From: Caryophanales bacterium UBA2753
Lineage (GTDB): Bacteria > Bacillota_I > Bacilli_A > RFN20 > CAG-826
Direction: 5' to 3'
Assembly (NCBI GenBank): GCA_002353275.1
Contig: DEJH01000008.1
Coordinates: 1 to 53,903, forward strand
DNA length: 53,903 bases
Below, piece by piece: positions 34,098 through 42,889 of the stretch. The translations under genes were made by a program, and so were the position numbers. The notes below the pieces were generated by a model. That model was not told the DNA's origin and made no database searches. It was given only the letters and a program-made list of their open reading frames with translations. Every line of letters begins with the position of its first letter. Position 1 is the first letter of the stretch.

Positions 34098-35615
34098 TTA
34101 ATTTTCTTTCTTCTTCCTTAGTAAGAAGTAACCACCTACTGCAAGAGCAGCAACACCGACTACGACTACAACGATAATAGTATTGTTCGTAGCTATAGTT
34201 GTATTTCCTAAAATAGCGATTCTTTGACTATATGTGCCGGAAACATTCTGATTCCAAATAAAATCATTACAATTAGAGGTTTCATATTTAGTAACGATGT
34301 AGTGATATGCTTTAACTACTTTGTGTGGGTCATCAGCATCACTACCACCATTGAAACCAATATCCGAGATTTCTTTTTTTGCGCTTGCAGTTAATTGGCT
34401 AAATAATGTGGACAAGTTAGACCATGTATTTTTCAAATCATTTAAAACCGTACTTCCATCAGTTTTACATACATTATTTATATTAGTTATGAATTGTGAA
34501 CAGAAAGCATCCAAAGGTAAGCCTTTAGCAACCCAAACAGTGCTTTCTCCACTAACGTAGATAGAATAAGTACCAGCAACAACTTGAACGTTGTCACCAC
34601 TAGAAGTAATTCCATCGGTTCCATCATAGGTAGTTCCAAAATTTAACCAAGCGTTTGATATATTAAAATAAGATCTTGCTCTAAATGTTACTGTTTTGTT
34701 TACAATTAAAACATAGTTAGCTTTATTGCCTTCTCCAGAAAGAGAGTTCATTTTTACTCCACCTGAATATTTCCAAGCATCTCCAGTACCAGTCGTGGCT
34801 GACACAAAAATAGCATCTCCAACTAAAAAATAACCATCGATTGCTGGACAATCTGTATAAATATCAGCGTTATCCCAGTGTGAATCATAATTACTACCGG
34901 TTTTTGTGCTATCAATAACTAAAACTTTTCCAGTATTACCAGAAACACTTAAATTTCCTGTTTGGTTTGTTCCGTTGTTCATAATAAAACTTGGGTATGA
35001 AGTAGATAGTTCAACGCTGTACATTGAAGCTCTACCAAGTGTTACCTGAGTAATTCCAGTATGAATTCCTGGCCACTCCATTTCTTTAATCGTAGCATCC
35101 TGACCAAAACCATAAACCCTTATATTAGAGAAAGTTGATCCTAAAATTGTATGAGGGTCGTAAACATAGAATTGATTAGTGGTTGTTGCAGGATCTTCCT
35201 TTGAACCATAATCAATTGTGATTCCATAGCTTTTGTCACCGTAGTCACCAATGCTGCTAATTGCTTTAATTAGGTATTTACCTGCTGTTGCTACAGTAAA
35301 GTTGCTTCCTCCGCTACCAGTAATTGCGCTTCCAACATTATTAGTGACGCCATTACCATAGCCGACCCAATCACCACCGTTTACAACAACTTTAAACTCA
35401 TCGCCAATACTAAAAGAGCGTTCAATTGTATAAAAACCGCCATTAAGTGTTAAAGGGTTAGCGGTTGTACTCCAGTTATTAAATGATCCTGCTAATGTAA
35501 CAGAATTAGTAGCAGCCTCCGCCTTTTCAGCCTTTTTTTGAGAAGCAAAAAGAGCACCCGCAGTAACTAATGATGCTGATAATAACAAACTTGAGATAAG
35601 ATGTTTAATTTTCAT
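34098..35615 (-). CDS. Secreted, C-terminally anchored starch-binding-like protein
   Basis: The 505-aa protein has a signal peptide (MKIKHLISSLLLSASLVTAG) and a cut region near KAEAATN. Module 1 (about residues 35-135) starts VTLAGSFNNWS like E-set/CBM48 glucan-binding domains. Module 2 (about 148-250) has MEWPGIHTG... and FIMNNGTNQTGNL, the WPG...NNG.xQT pattern of CBM25/26 starch-binding domains. A third beta module precedes the Cys-containing helical domain with YHYIVTKYE and DFIWNQ, a membrane helix (IIVVVVVGVAALAVGGYF) and RKKKEN. Expression probably varies: see the G-tract promoter and the distant ribosome site. Confidence 0.75.
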   Translation of the reverse strand: MKIKHLISSLLLSASLVTAGALFASQKKAEKAEAATNSVTLAGSFNNWSTTANPLTLNGGFYTIERSFSIGDEFKVVVNGGDWVGYGNGVTNNVGSAITGSGGSNFTVATAGKYLIKAISSIGDYGDKSYGITIDYGSKEDPATTTNQFYVYDPHTILGSTFSNIRVYGFGQDATIKEMEWPGIHTGITQVTLGRASMYSVELSTSYPSFIMNNGTNQTGNLSVSGNTGKVLVIDSTKTGSNYDSHWDNADIYTDCPAIDGYFLVGDAIFVSATTGTGDAWKYSGGVKMNSLSGEGNKANYVLIVNKTVTFRARSYFNISNAWLNFGTTYDGTDGITSSGDNVQVVAGTYSIYVSGESTVWVAKGLPLDAFCSQFITNINNVCKTDGSTVLNDLKNTWSNLSTLFSQLTASAKKEISDIGFNGGSDADDPHKVVKAYHYIVTKYETSNCNDFIWNQNVSGTYSQRIAILGNTTIATNNTIIVVVVVGVAALAVGGYFLLRKKKEN

Positions 35616-35626
35616 AAATGTGTATT

Positions 35627-35655
35627 GTTGCTAAAACAAGCAACAGTAACTCCTT
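35627..35655 (-). promoter_or_regulatory. Ribosome site separated from the start codon by a hairpin
   Basis: AAGGAG (35650-35655) is 34 bases before the ATG (35615), too far for normal use. Between them lies a 6-base hairpin GTTGCT/AGCAAC (35639-35644 with 35627-35632). Folding it shortens the effective distance to about 16 bases. An in-frame TAG 6 codons upstream rules out an earlier start. Confidence 0.5.
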
Positions 35656-35719
35656 TCCTTTCGGAATTTTTTGTTGTGAACTTATCTAACTTTCTAACGA
35701 AAGTATAGCATGTAAAATT

Positions 35720-35751
35720 AATATACCCCCCCCCCAGGACGATTTTGTCAA
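35720..35751 (-). promoter_or_regulatory. Promoter with a G10 tract in the spacer, candidate phase-variable
   Basis: On the minus strand a perfect -35 (TTGACA, 35746-35751) and a good -10 (TATATT, 35720-35725) are separated by 20 bases, of which the last ten are G (35726-35735). Seven G would give the optimal 17-base spacing. A run of ten G in this AT-rich genome is exceptional, and tract-length change by slipped-strand mispairing would alter the promoter. Transcription would start near 35713, about 98 bases before the 505-aa surface protein gene. Confidence 0.65.
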
Positions 35752-35800
35752 CATTAAATTTGTTGCCTTTATCTAATAAAAACTGCGGTTGATCAACAAC

Positions 35801-35834
35801 CAAAAAGGCCAGAGGAGAACGGCCCCTCTAGCCT
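35801..35834 (-). terminator. Terminator after the 813-aa surface protein gene
   Basis: Minus-strand 10-base stem AGGCTAGAGG/CCTCTGGCCT (35825-35834 with 35806-35815), 9-base loop, then TTTTTGG. A palindrome GTTGATCAAC follows at 35788-35797, upstream of the next promoter. Confidence 0.85.
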
Positions 35835-35865
35835 AATTATTTTTGGTTAAGAAATTATCTTACTA

Positions 35866-38307
35866 TTATTGTCTTTTTCTCTTTTTAATCACTAATAAGA
35901 CAGCGGTTGAAAGAGTGGTAATAGAAGCGATAACTGCAACAACGATAAACGCGTTATTAGATTCAACGGTTGAATTAAATGGAATAATGTTTGCCATGTC
36001 TGGATAGGATCCGCCCCAGATGAAGTCTTTAAATACTTCTGTTCCATACTTATGAACAATGTATGAATACAATGCAATCATTTTTAAACAATCATCCTTA
36101 GACTTTTCGTCTCCACCATCAATTGTGTAATCTTTAACGTGTTTTTGTTCTTCTGGTGATAATTTACCAAAAGCAGCTTCGAAATTACCCCATAATACGC
36201 TTAAAGCATTTAAATCTGTAGTCTTACCATCAGAGTCACATGTGCCACCAACTTGTGTTAAGAATGCGGCGTGGAAAGCATATTCTCCACCATTAAACCA
36301 AACTTTATCTTCGCCATTAACATAGAATGCATAGGTTCCAGGTTTAACGAAAGAGAAATTGCCATTATCGTCAATGGAGACAAAATCTGGTGCTTCTTCT
36401 TCTTTATATCCAGGAGTGAAATAGATACCACCCCATCCTGGTTGATTACCTTCTTGTTCAGCATCTGTATCAGCAACATATTCTAATGGTTTGACTTTCA
36501 TTGGGTGATCAGCATCAACACCTTCTGGAACAACAACAGTACCAACATATTTATTAGTACCTTGTGGTCCAATTTCGGTTGAATAATCAACGTCCCAACC
36601 ATGTCCTTCTCCAAGGAATGTATCATCACCAGTTAAGTAAGAAGTGAGTTTTGTATATTTGATATATAAGTCATCAGCTTCGCCAAATTTCTTTGGTTGA
36701 TATTCTACTGTGCATTCTTCATCGTAGTAGACACCACGAGCGACATAGCCTTCTTGATCAGGAATTGCTGGTTCGAAGTTAGAGGTTGAATAAGCAGTTT
36801 GATCTGCAAAATCAATTGTATTTCCAACTTTGTCTTTACCAGCATATTTCAAACCATGCATTGAGATTGTGTAACTATCAACGTGCTCTGCTACAAAATA
36901 TGTAAATATATCATTTTCATAGTAGGCATAAATATCATAATATCCAGCTTTAGTGAATTCGAAATTATCAAATTCTTCTGGGTCTTCACTGCTCTTGGAT
37001 GGCTTACCATATTCTTCGGTATCATTTCCTAATTTAGCCCATTGATCGTGTGGATCTCTATCGGTGAAATAGGAACGAACTCTAAGTTTATCTCCAACAG
37101 CAACATAGAAATTCATTAAGTTAGCTACGTTACCTGGAACAGTGGAAGGTGATACCATTTTAGAAGCGTTTTCGTATGTCCATGATTCGACACTAGAGAA
37201 TTCGCCACAAATGTAATATCCTTCTTCAGCAGGTACATCTGGTGCGTAGTTCTTATCGGTAATTGAATACCAGGAAGATTCAGGATTGTAATAGATATCA
37301 TAATCACTGGTCTTTGTGATTTTTAAGTTACCAAAGCTTTCGCCTTCTTCTTGAATAACTTCATAACCAGCTTCAGTATCTGTGTAAACTTTTTCTGGAT
37401 CAGCATTATACCAGGTAACAACATTACCTTCTGTTGGGAAGTTAATGAATTTAATTTCTTCATTGGCTTCTAAGTGAACATTCTCAACAACATAAGCAGG
37501 ATCTTCTTCTGCGACTTTATGTGCTGGGGCCGCTAATTTTGGTTGCCATTCACCACCAACACCAGCTAAATAATAGCCAGGAGTGAATTGTCCAGCCCAT
37601 AAAACGTTAGCAGAGGCATCTAAATATAAGACACCAGTATAATCTTCAGCGAATTTCAATCCGCCTTCGACAGCATACACTTTTGTTTGTTGACCACTAT
37701 CTTTTGGTGCAACAGCGTAAGCAGCTGAATCTTTGGTAAATGAAAGAACATCACCTTTCTTGAAAGAAGCAGATGCAGAAACGTATTCGTTTCCAGATTT
37801 TGTCATTTCAACTGCAGTACCACCATTTACAGAATATTTGTAAACAGATGCAGCGGCTGGTTCTGTATATTCGCTCCATTTACCAGCGACACCTGGATCT
37901 CCCCAAACAGCACTACTAGAAGTAATGGTGTATAAATTGTTTTTTCCTGTAGGCAATGTGAGATTTGCGGTTTTTGCACCCCAGTCACTAACAGTACCAC
38001 TTGGGTTAACTCTAGAGAAAATTAAGCCTGTACTATCTGATGGAACAGAAAATTTCCATACATTTTCATCTGTTGCGACTTCAGTTCCTCTAACTCCAGG
38101 CCATGTTGTAGAAGATTCTCCTCCCCAATAGTGAACACCAATAGCAGCACCATCAACAGTCCACCAACCATAGGTCATCTTACAGTAAAGAGTAACATTT
38201 TCAGCCGCTTTAACTTCTTTAGCGCCTTTTGCTTGATGTGCACCGACGGCTACACCAACACCTAAAAGCATCGCTAAAGTCGTTGAAATAAGTAATCCTT
38301 TTTTCAT
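35866..38307 (-). CDS. Large secreted, C-terminally anchored protein with starch-binding-like modules
   Basis: The 813-aa protein has a signal peptide (MKKGLLISTTLAMLLGVGVA) cut near VKAAEN. Module 1 (about 38-125) has IGVHYWGG, TWPG and IFSRVNPSG, a starch-binding CBM26-like pattern. Then come two beta modules that begin GYYLAG and GYYICG, a Listeria-Bacteroides-type repeat (YVARGVYYDEECT), a further YLTGDDTFLG module, the Cys-containing helical domain (LYSYIVHKYG...DFIWGG), a membrane helix and the tail KKRKRQ. An AAGGAG site precedes the ATG. No catalytic motif is seen, so it binds rather than cuts. Confidence 0.75.
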   Translation of the reverse strand: MKKGLLISTTLAMLLGVGVAVGAHQAKGAKEVKAAENVTLYCKMTYGWWTVDGAAIGVHYWGGESSTTWPGVRGTEVATDENVWKFSVPSDSTGLIFSRVNPSGTVSDWGAKTANLTLPTGKNNLYTITSSSAVWGDPGVAGKWSEYTEPAAASVYKYSVNGGTAVEMTKSGNEYVSASASFKKGDVLSFTKDSAAYAVAPKDSGQQTKVYAVEGGLKFAEDYTGVLYLDASANVLWAGQFTPGYYLAGVGGEWQPKLAAPAHKVAEEDPAYVVENVHLEANEEIKFINFPTEGNVVTWYNADPEKVYTDTEAGYEVIQEEGESFGNLKITKTSDYDIYYNPESSWYSITDKNYAPDVPAEEGYYICGEFSSVESWTYENASKMVSPSTVPGNVANLMNFYVAVGDKLRVRSYFTDRDPHDQWAKLGNDTEEYGKPSKSSEDPEEFDNFEFTKAGYYDIYAYYENDIFTYFVAEHVDSYTISMHGLKYAGKDKVGNTIDFADQTAYSTSNFEPAIPDQEGYVARGVYYDEECTVEYQPKKFGEADDLYIKYTKLTSYLTGDDTFLGEGHGWDVDYSTEIGPQGTNKYVGTVVVPEGVDADHPMKVKPLEYVADTDAEQEGNQPGWGGIYFTPGYKEEEAPDFVSIDDNGNFSFVKPGTYAFYVNGEDKVWFNGGEYAFHAAFLTQVGGTCDSDGKTTDLNALSVLWGNFEAAFGKLSPEEQKHVKDYTIDGGDEKSKDDCLKMIALYSYIVHKYGTEVFKDFIWGGSYPDMANIIPFNSTVESNNAFIVVAVIASITTLSTAVLLVIKKRKRQ

Positions 38308-38397
38308 AATAAAACTCCTTAGAATTTTCTTTGATGTTATAAATAAGAGTATTAATATTTTATATTAACAATTTATTACATACAAAGATTTTTTACT

Positions 38398-38417
38398 TTG
38401 TTTTATTAATAAAACAA
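38398..38417. repeat. 20-bp perfect palindrome upstream of the 813-aa surface protein gene
   Basis: TTGTTTTATT followed by its exact reverse complement, 90 bases before the start codon. It lies between the terminator of the preceding gene and a possible promoter (TTTGTA, 16 bases, TATAAA). It could be an operator; it has no T-run and is too AT-rich to be a terminator. Confidence 0.4.
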
Positions 38418-38449
38418 TATATAAATGGAATCAATACTTTTTAGTCCAT

Positions 38450-38482
38450 ATAAAAACAGGAAATTTTGCGAACTTCCTGTTT
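38450..38482 (-). terminator. Terminator of the long starch lipoprotein operon
   Basis: Minus-strand stem AAACAGGAA/TTCCTGTTT (38474-38482 with 38454-38462), 11-base loop, then TTTATA. It lies 13 bases after the stop at 38496. Confidence 0.8.
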
Positions 38483-38495
38483 ATATTTTGGTTAA

Positions 38496-41400
38496 TTAAG
38501 CAATTTTAACAAAGCTTGTTGTAAACCAAGCGTGTTCCCAGTTGTCGTAATTCTTTTCCCAACCGGTGAAGCTTAATTTATATGAATGTCCTGCGCTAAC
38601 AGTGACAGACCCAATATTGACACTTGTGTGATTTGTGTCCCAATTAGATGCGCCACAAGCGGTGTGATAATATTGCTTTTTGTTACTACCAACATCTTCA
38701 ATGAAATAGGTGTCTACTGTAGTGGCGCTAGCCATTGTAAATTCAAATTTATATTGACCATAGCTAGTTTCTGTTCCAGTAGTAGCTACTCCACTCACCC
38801 AAGTAGAATCAAGAGCGACCTTAATTTCACTAATGGTGCCAAAGCCTGATAATCCGTCGAAATAAATAACAATCTTATCTTCTCCTGGAGTATCTCCACC
38901 TGTCTCAATATCTGCGACATAAATTCCATAAGTTCCGTTTGTGTAATATTTCACATATAAATCATATGTTCCAGCAGTATTAACCACATAATTGGTATAT
39001 GGATCAGTTGGATTAACTTTTGCCATTTGAGCTTTGCTTCCAAAAGCACCAGCAAGCTCGACACAGTCATTATATTCGGAACCAATTCTAAGTCTCCATA
39101 AGTCGCCTTCTTCGAAGGTGATTTGGCCATAATATTGGGTAGAGACACCTTCCATATCTGCTGGGTGAGAAGTACTATCAATGAATGTAAATGCTTTTGT
39201 CACATCATTCCATGATTCTCCAGTCGCACTTACACCAGAATGATAATCTTTATTACCGACAAGATAAGCGACATTACTTACCCAAGAAGGGTCTTCTCCT
39301 CCACCTCCGCCACCGGAATGTGGTTCGATATAGATACTCCAACCTTTGTTATTAGCTAAGCACTTCGCATAAATCTTATAAGTGCCATCTTCAGCAACTT
39401 TACATTTGTTGAGCTTACCATATCCATTATCAACTAGAGTGATTTGTCCTTCGCCTACTGCACCTACGCTTTCATAATTTGCATCCCAATAATCTTTACC
39501 AATTAAGACTTGGAATTCATCGTTCTTACTTAAGGTTACAGTCGCTTCAAATTGAGCGTAGACATCTGTACCATGTGGAGCAGTTGACTCAATGAATGGA
39601 TATGACTTCATTGGATCTTTTCCCCAAGGAGAAGTTCCATCATTAACTGAAGTACCACTACTATAGTCTCTATTACCAACTAAATATGGTTTGTTATCTT
39701 CAAATTCAGTTGGTTTATTAGTGATGGTAACTGGAACGGTTAAGGTAGTAACGCTATCTTTAACGGTTAATGTGGTTTTACCTTCACTAACACCGGTAAT
39801 TTCAATTGTATTTGTAGCGCTAATGAAATTCATCGAGGCGACAGTTTCATCGGCGATAACCGGCGTTTGTAATGCGCCTTCAATCTCACTAGCAGTAATG
39901 GTTGCTTTTTCTCCTGGTTTACAGACGATATTGTAACTAGAAAGTTTTAAGCCATGTGGAACAGCAGAGATGGAATACCATCCTTCTGGTTGTTCTTCTG
40001 GTTTATCGTTATACCAGGCGTAGTAGATATCATATTTACCTGGATTAATGACTTTAATATTAGTGTTACCTTGTTCATCGGTATAAACTTCCATATCTCC
40101 GGTAGCAAAAGCACCTTCATGAACTTTATATTCACCAGTGCGGTACCACCAAGCATCGTCTCCTTCGCCTTGATGTCCCCAGCCTTCGATATCTTTATAT
40201 CCATCAGAGCCTTTCTTAATCTTCCATAAGTCATTGGCTCTAAAGTTAATGGTGCCTTTATATTCGTAAATAGCATCTGGATTTGAGGTGGTTTCGACGA
40301 ATTCAAAAGCGTATTTAGCTTGTCCCCAGCTTCCTCCACCTAAATCGGTAGATTCACCATCTTTATAAGCGGAAGAACCAACAAGATAATATGTATTGTC
40401 TTCGAAATAGACAGGTCTTTCAGTAACAGAAACTGTCTTAGTGTCAGTTAATGTACCTTCAATACCAGTCATAGAAGCAGTAATAACAATTGGTCCAGTT
40501 CTATTAGGAGCAAGGATTGCAGTTCTTCCATTAGGAGTAATTGTACCTGCTGTTTCTGGACTAATTGACCAACTAACATCTTCTAAAGAAACATCACTTG
40601 GAGTTAAAGATGTATTAAGTTCCACTGTTTCATCTGAATATATCGTAACAGGTGCATTAAGTGTTAATTTAGTGGCGTAAATCTTTGAATTAACTTCAAT
40701 TGAATCAGAATAGACTTTGTAGTCATCTCCTTCTTTATCGACTGTACTAGTAACCGCTGCAGTAATTGTCGCAACACCTTTAGAAATCGCTAATAAATTA
40801 CCTTCATTATCAACTTTAACGACATCTGGATTAGAAGAATAGAAGATAGTCTTTTCTCTACTTGGTTTACTATATCCAGCTTCACTTGTGTCATAAGAAA
40901 CAGTAATTTGTTTACCGCCATTAGGCTCATTAGTAACTTCAACATCAGTTTCATTAATATGAACACCTTTGACGTGAGCTTCTTTAATAGTGACAGGTAA
41001 AGTGTTAGATACTTTTCCTTCACATTTAGCGGTAATATCAGCTGTACCAGCTTCAACGCCGACGATGATGCCGCTAGAAGCGTCAACACGAGCGATTTCA
41101 GGATTACTTGACTCATAAGTCACTAATGATGCATCTTCAGCGTTACTTGGAGTAATAACAGCTTCAACAGCAGAAATACTATCAACTTCAATTTCACTAG
41201 TACTTCCAGGAATTAATCCTAAAGAGATGGAAGAAACATGAACTTTATGAATATTAACAGTAATGATTTGTTCTTCTTTATCTGGTAATTCTGGGGATTT
41301 AACATGAACATGAATTTCTCCATCAGTGTTATTGGTGTGAATAGTGCCATTAGAAATAGTTGCTAATTCAGATTCTTCAGCAGGAATTCTCCAATCTAAC

Positions 41401-41897
41401 ACTTTTTGAGTAGTGTCGGCAGGTTCATATTCAACTTCGAAAGTATAATCACGTCCCCAAGAGATATCGTGACCAACTTCTTTAACAGTAAAGTTAGTAA
41501 TTGGGACAGAAACTTCAACTTCAAGATGAACTGGAAGGAAGTTTTGTCTAGTGTCACTAACAGTAATAGTCGCACTGCCTCCACCAACAGCGTGGATAGT
41601 GCCATCATTAACTGTAACAACACTTTCGTCACTACTTTCCCACTCTAAAGTAGGTGGGGTAGCAGCTTTAGGTGTAGCGAAATAATGATAGGTATAATCT
41701 TCACCTTTAATTATTTGCATACTGTATTCACTTTGATCGAATACAAGTCCAGTAGCAGGGATTTCATAATCCACCCATTCTCCTGGAACATTTTTGTCCG
41801 CTTCAGAATATCCAGTTGGAAGAGCTTTTGGATCACTACATCCAGTAAGGACTAATCCGAATAAGGCTAAAGGAATTAAATAAATATGCTTTTTCAT
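38496..41897 (-). CDS. Lipoprotein with Ig-like (Big2) domains and three YLVG modules
   Basis: The 1133-aa lipoprotein (signal ending VLTGC, Cys20) starts with about five Big2-type domains, each with an ESSNPEIARVD...GIIVGVEAGTADIT-like core. Then follow a module beginning YLVGSSAYKDG, a sixth Ig-like domain, two more modules (YLVGNRDYSSG and YLVGNKDYHSG) and a last beta domain with FDGLSGFGTISEIKV. The YLVG modules resemble SusE/SusF-type or CBM starch-binding domains in length and Trp/Tyr content; no catalytic site is seen. The ATG overlaps the stop of the upstream gene (TAATG), so translation is coupled. It is likely a long stalk that presents glucan-binding modules. Confidence 0.75.
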   Translation of the reverse strand: MKKHIYLIPLALFGLVLTGCSDPKALPTGYSEADKNVPGEWVDYEIPATGLVFDQSEYSMQIIKGEDYTYHYFATPKAATPPTLEWESSDESVVTVNDGTIHAVGGGSATITVSDTRQNFLPVHLEVEVSVPITNFTVKEVGHDISWGRDYTFEVEYEPADTTQKVLDWRIPAEESELATISNGTIHTNNTDGEIHVHVKSPELPDKEEQIITVNIHKVHVSSISLGLIPGSTSEIEVDSISAVEAVITPSNAEDASLVTYESSNPEIARVDASSGIIVGVEAGTADITAKCEGKVSNTLPVTIKEAHVKGVHINETDVEVTNEPNGGKQITVSYDTSEAGYSKPSREKTIFYSSNPDVVKVDNEGNLLAISKGVATITAAVTSTVDKEGDDYKVYSDSIEVNSKIYATKLTLNAPVTIYSDETVELNTSLTPSDVSLEDVSWSISPETAGTITPNGRTAILAPNRTGPIVITASMTGIEGTLTDTKTVSVTERPVYFEDNTYYLVGSSAYKDGESTDLGGGSWGQAKYAFEFVETTSNPDAIYEYKGTINFRANDLWKIKKGSDGYKDIEGWGHQGEGDDAWWYRTGEYKVHEGAFATGDMEVYTDEQGNTNIKVINPGKYDIYYAWYNDKPEEQPEGWYSISAVPHGLKLSSYNIVCKPGEKATITASEIEGALQTPVIADETVASMNFISATNTIEITGVSEGKTTLTVKDSVTTLTVPVTITNKPTEFEDNKPYLVGNRDYSSGTSVNDGTSPWGKDPMKSYPFIESTAPHGTDVYAQFEATVTLSKNDEFQVLIGKDYWDANYESVGAVGEGQITLVDNGYGKLNKCKVAEDGTYKIYAKCLANNKGWSIYIEPHSGGGGGGEDPSWVSNVAYLVGNKDYHSGVSATGESWNDVTKAFTFIDSTSHPADMEGVSTQYYGQITFEEGDLWRLRIGSEYNDCVELAGAFGSKAQMAKVNPTDPYTNYVVNTAGTYDLYVKYYTNGTYGIYVADIETGGDTPGEDKIVIYFDGLSGFGTISEIKVALDSTWVSGVATTGTETSYGQYKFEFTMASATTVDTYFIEDVGSNKKQYYHTACGASNWDTNHTSVNIGSVTVSAGHSYKLSFTGWEKNYDNWEHAWFTTSFVKIA

Positions 41898-42877
41898 TAT
41901 TTAACAAACGCCTCCTTTGTCACATCTGACCAAATGCCAAATATATATTTAAAGTTACGCGTATTTCCCGCGCAATAAGTCGAGACATCGATTAAATCGT
42001 TTTTAGTATCAACAAATGGGTGATCACTCCATCCAATGAAATATGGGAAGTCATCAGTTGGGGCTTTAATTGGGTCAGTAGGAACAAGTCCACTATCACC
42101 AACTGGGCGATCTGGATACCATTTGAATGAGGCTAATAATTTTGTACCAGTATCATCTTTTTCATCGGTGCTGTTATAGTCGATAAAGAAGAAGAATTTG
42201 ACGGTCTTATCAGCGTCATCATCTCCGCCTGTATCACTAACATTAACGTAACATGATGCTGATTTATTATTAGCAGTAGCAGTCACTTTAGCGCGACCAC
42301 TAACAGTAGAACTAGTGATTAAACCACTATTATCGACTGAAACGATATTTCCACCTTCAGTAACTGACCAGCTAACTTCAGCTTCTTCCGAAGTAACTGC
42401 GGTTAATTGATGGGTTTCGCCATATCCCATTTCAATACTAGTTTCGGTTAATCTAATTGTGAATTCACCTGGTTTAGGTGGATCTGGAGTAGGATCATCA
42501 GGATCAATTGGAGCATCTTCTTTAGGAACTTCAATCATACAGCTAGCAGCTTGGTAGCCCGCCATAAAGGTGATATGAGCAACTCCTCCACCAATAGCGG
42601 CAACATTACCTTCTTGATCAACTGTTGCTACTTTAGTGTTACTACTCTTCCATAATTTATAGACACTAACTTCAACATTATCTTTATAAGTAATAGTAGG
42701 AATCAATTGAATCATTTGACCCTCTTCCATTTTCATATAGGTGTTATCTAAAGTAACTTTAGTAACTCGAGCGTCATTTCCATCAATTCGGTTAACTCCA
42801 TTACCACTAGTAGAACAGCCTGCTAATGGGGCAAAGATTAATAAGGAAGATAACATTAATAATTTCAACTTTTTCAT
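41897..42877 (-). CDS. Lipoprotein with two Big2 domains
   Basis: The 326-aa lipoprotein (signal ending PLAGC, Cys21) has two Big2 domains (about residues 38-118 and 138-215; cores KSSNTKVATVDQEGNVAAIGGG and VSVDNSGLITSS) and a C-terminal part with FFFFIDYNS and FPYFIGWSDHPFVDTK, resembling a Listeria-Bacteroides (InlB B-type) repeat. An AGGAGG site precedes the ATG. No enzyme motif is seen; it is probably an accessory surface protein of the starch locus. Confidence 0.75.
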   Translation of the reverse strand: MKKLKLLMLSSLLIFAPLAGCSTSGNGVNRIDGNDARVTKVTLDNTYMKMEEGQMIQLIPTITYKDNVEVSVYKLWKSSNTKVATVDQEGNVAAIGGGVAHITFMAGYQAASCMIEVPKEDAPIDPDDPTPDPPKPGEFTIRLTETSIEMGYGETHQLTAVTSEEAEVSWSVTEGGNIVSVDNSGLITSSTVSGRAKVTATANNKSASCYVNVSDTGGDDDADKTVKFFFFIDYNSTDEKDDTGTKLLASFKWYPDRPVGDSGLVPTDPIKAPTDDFPYFIGWSDHPFVDTKNDLIDVSTYCAGNTRNFKYIFGIWSDVTKEAFVK

Positions 42878-42889
42878 CGTTATATCCTC

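Noticed and set aside
35612..35803. Minus-strand 63-codon frame through the G10 tract upstream of the 505-aa gene
   Set aside because: It translates promoter and leader sequence, has no ribosome site and no recognisable features; the tract is more likely a promoter element.
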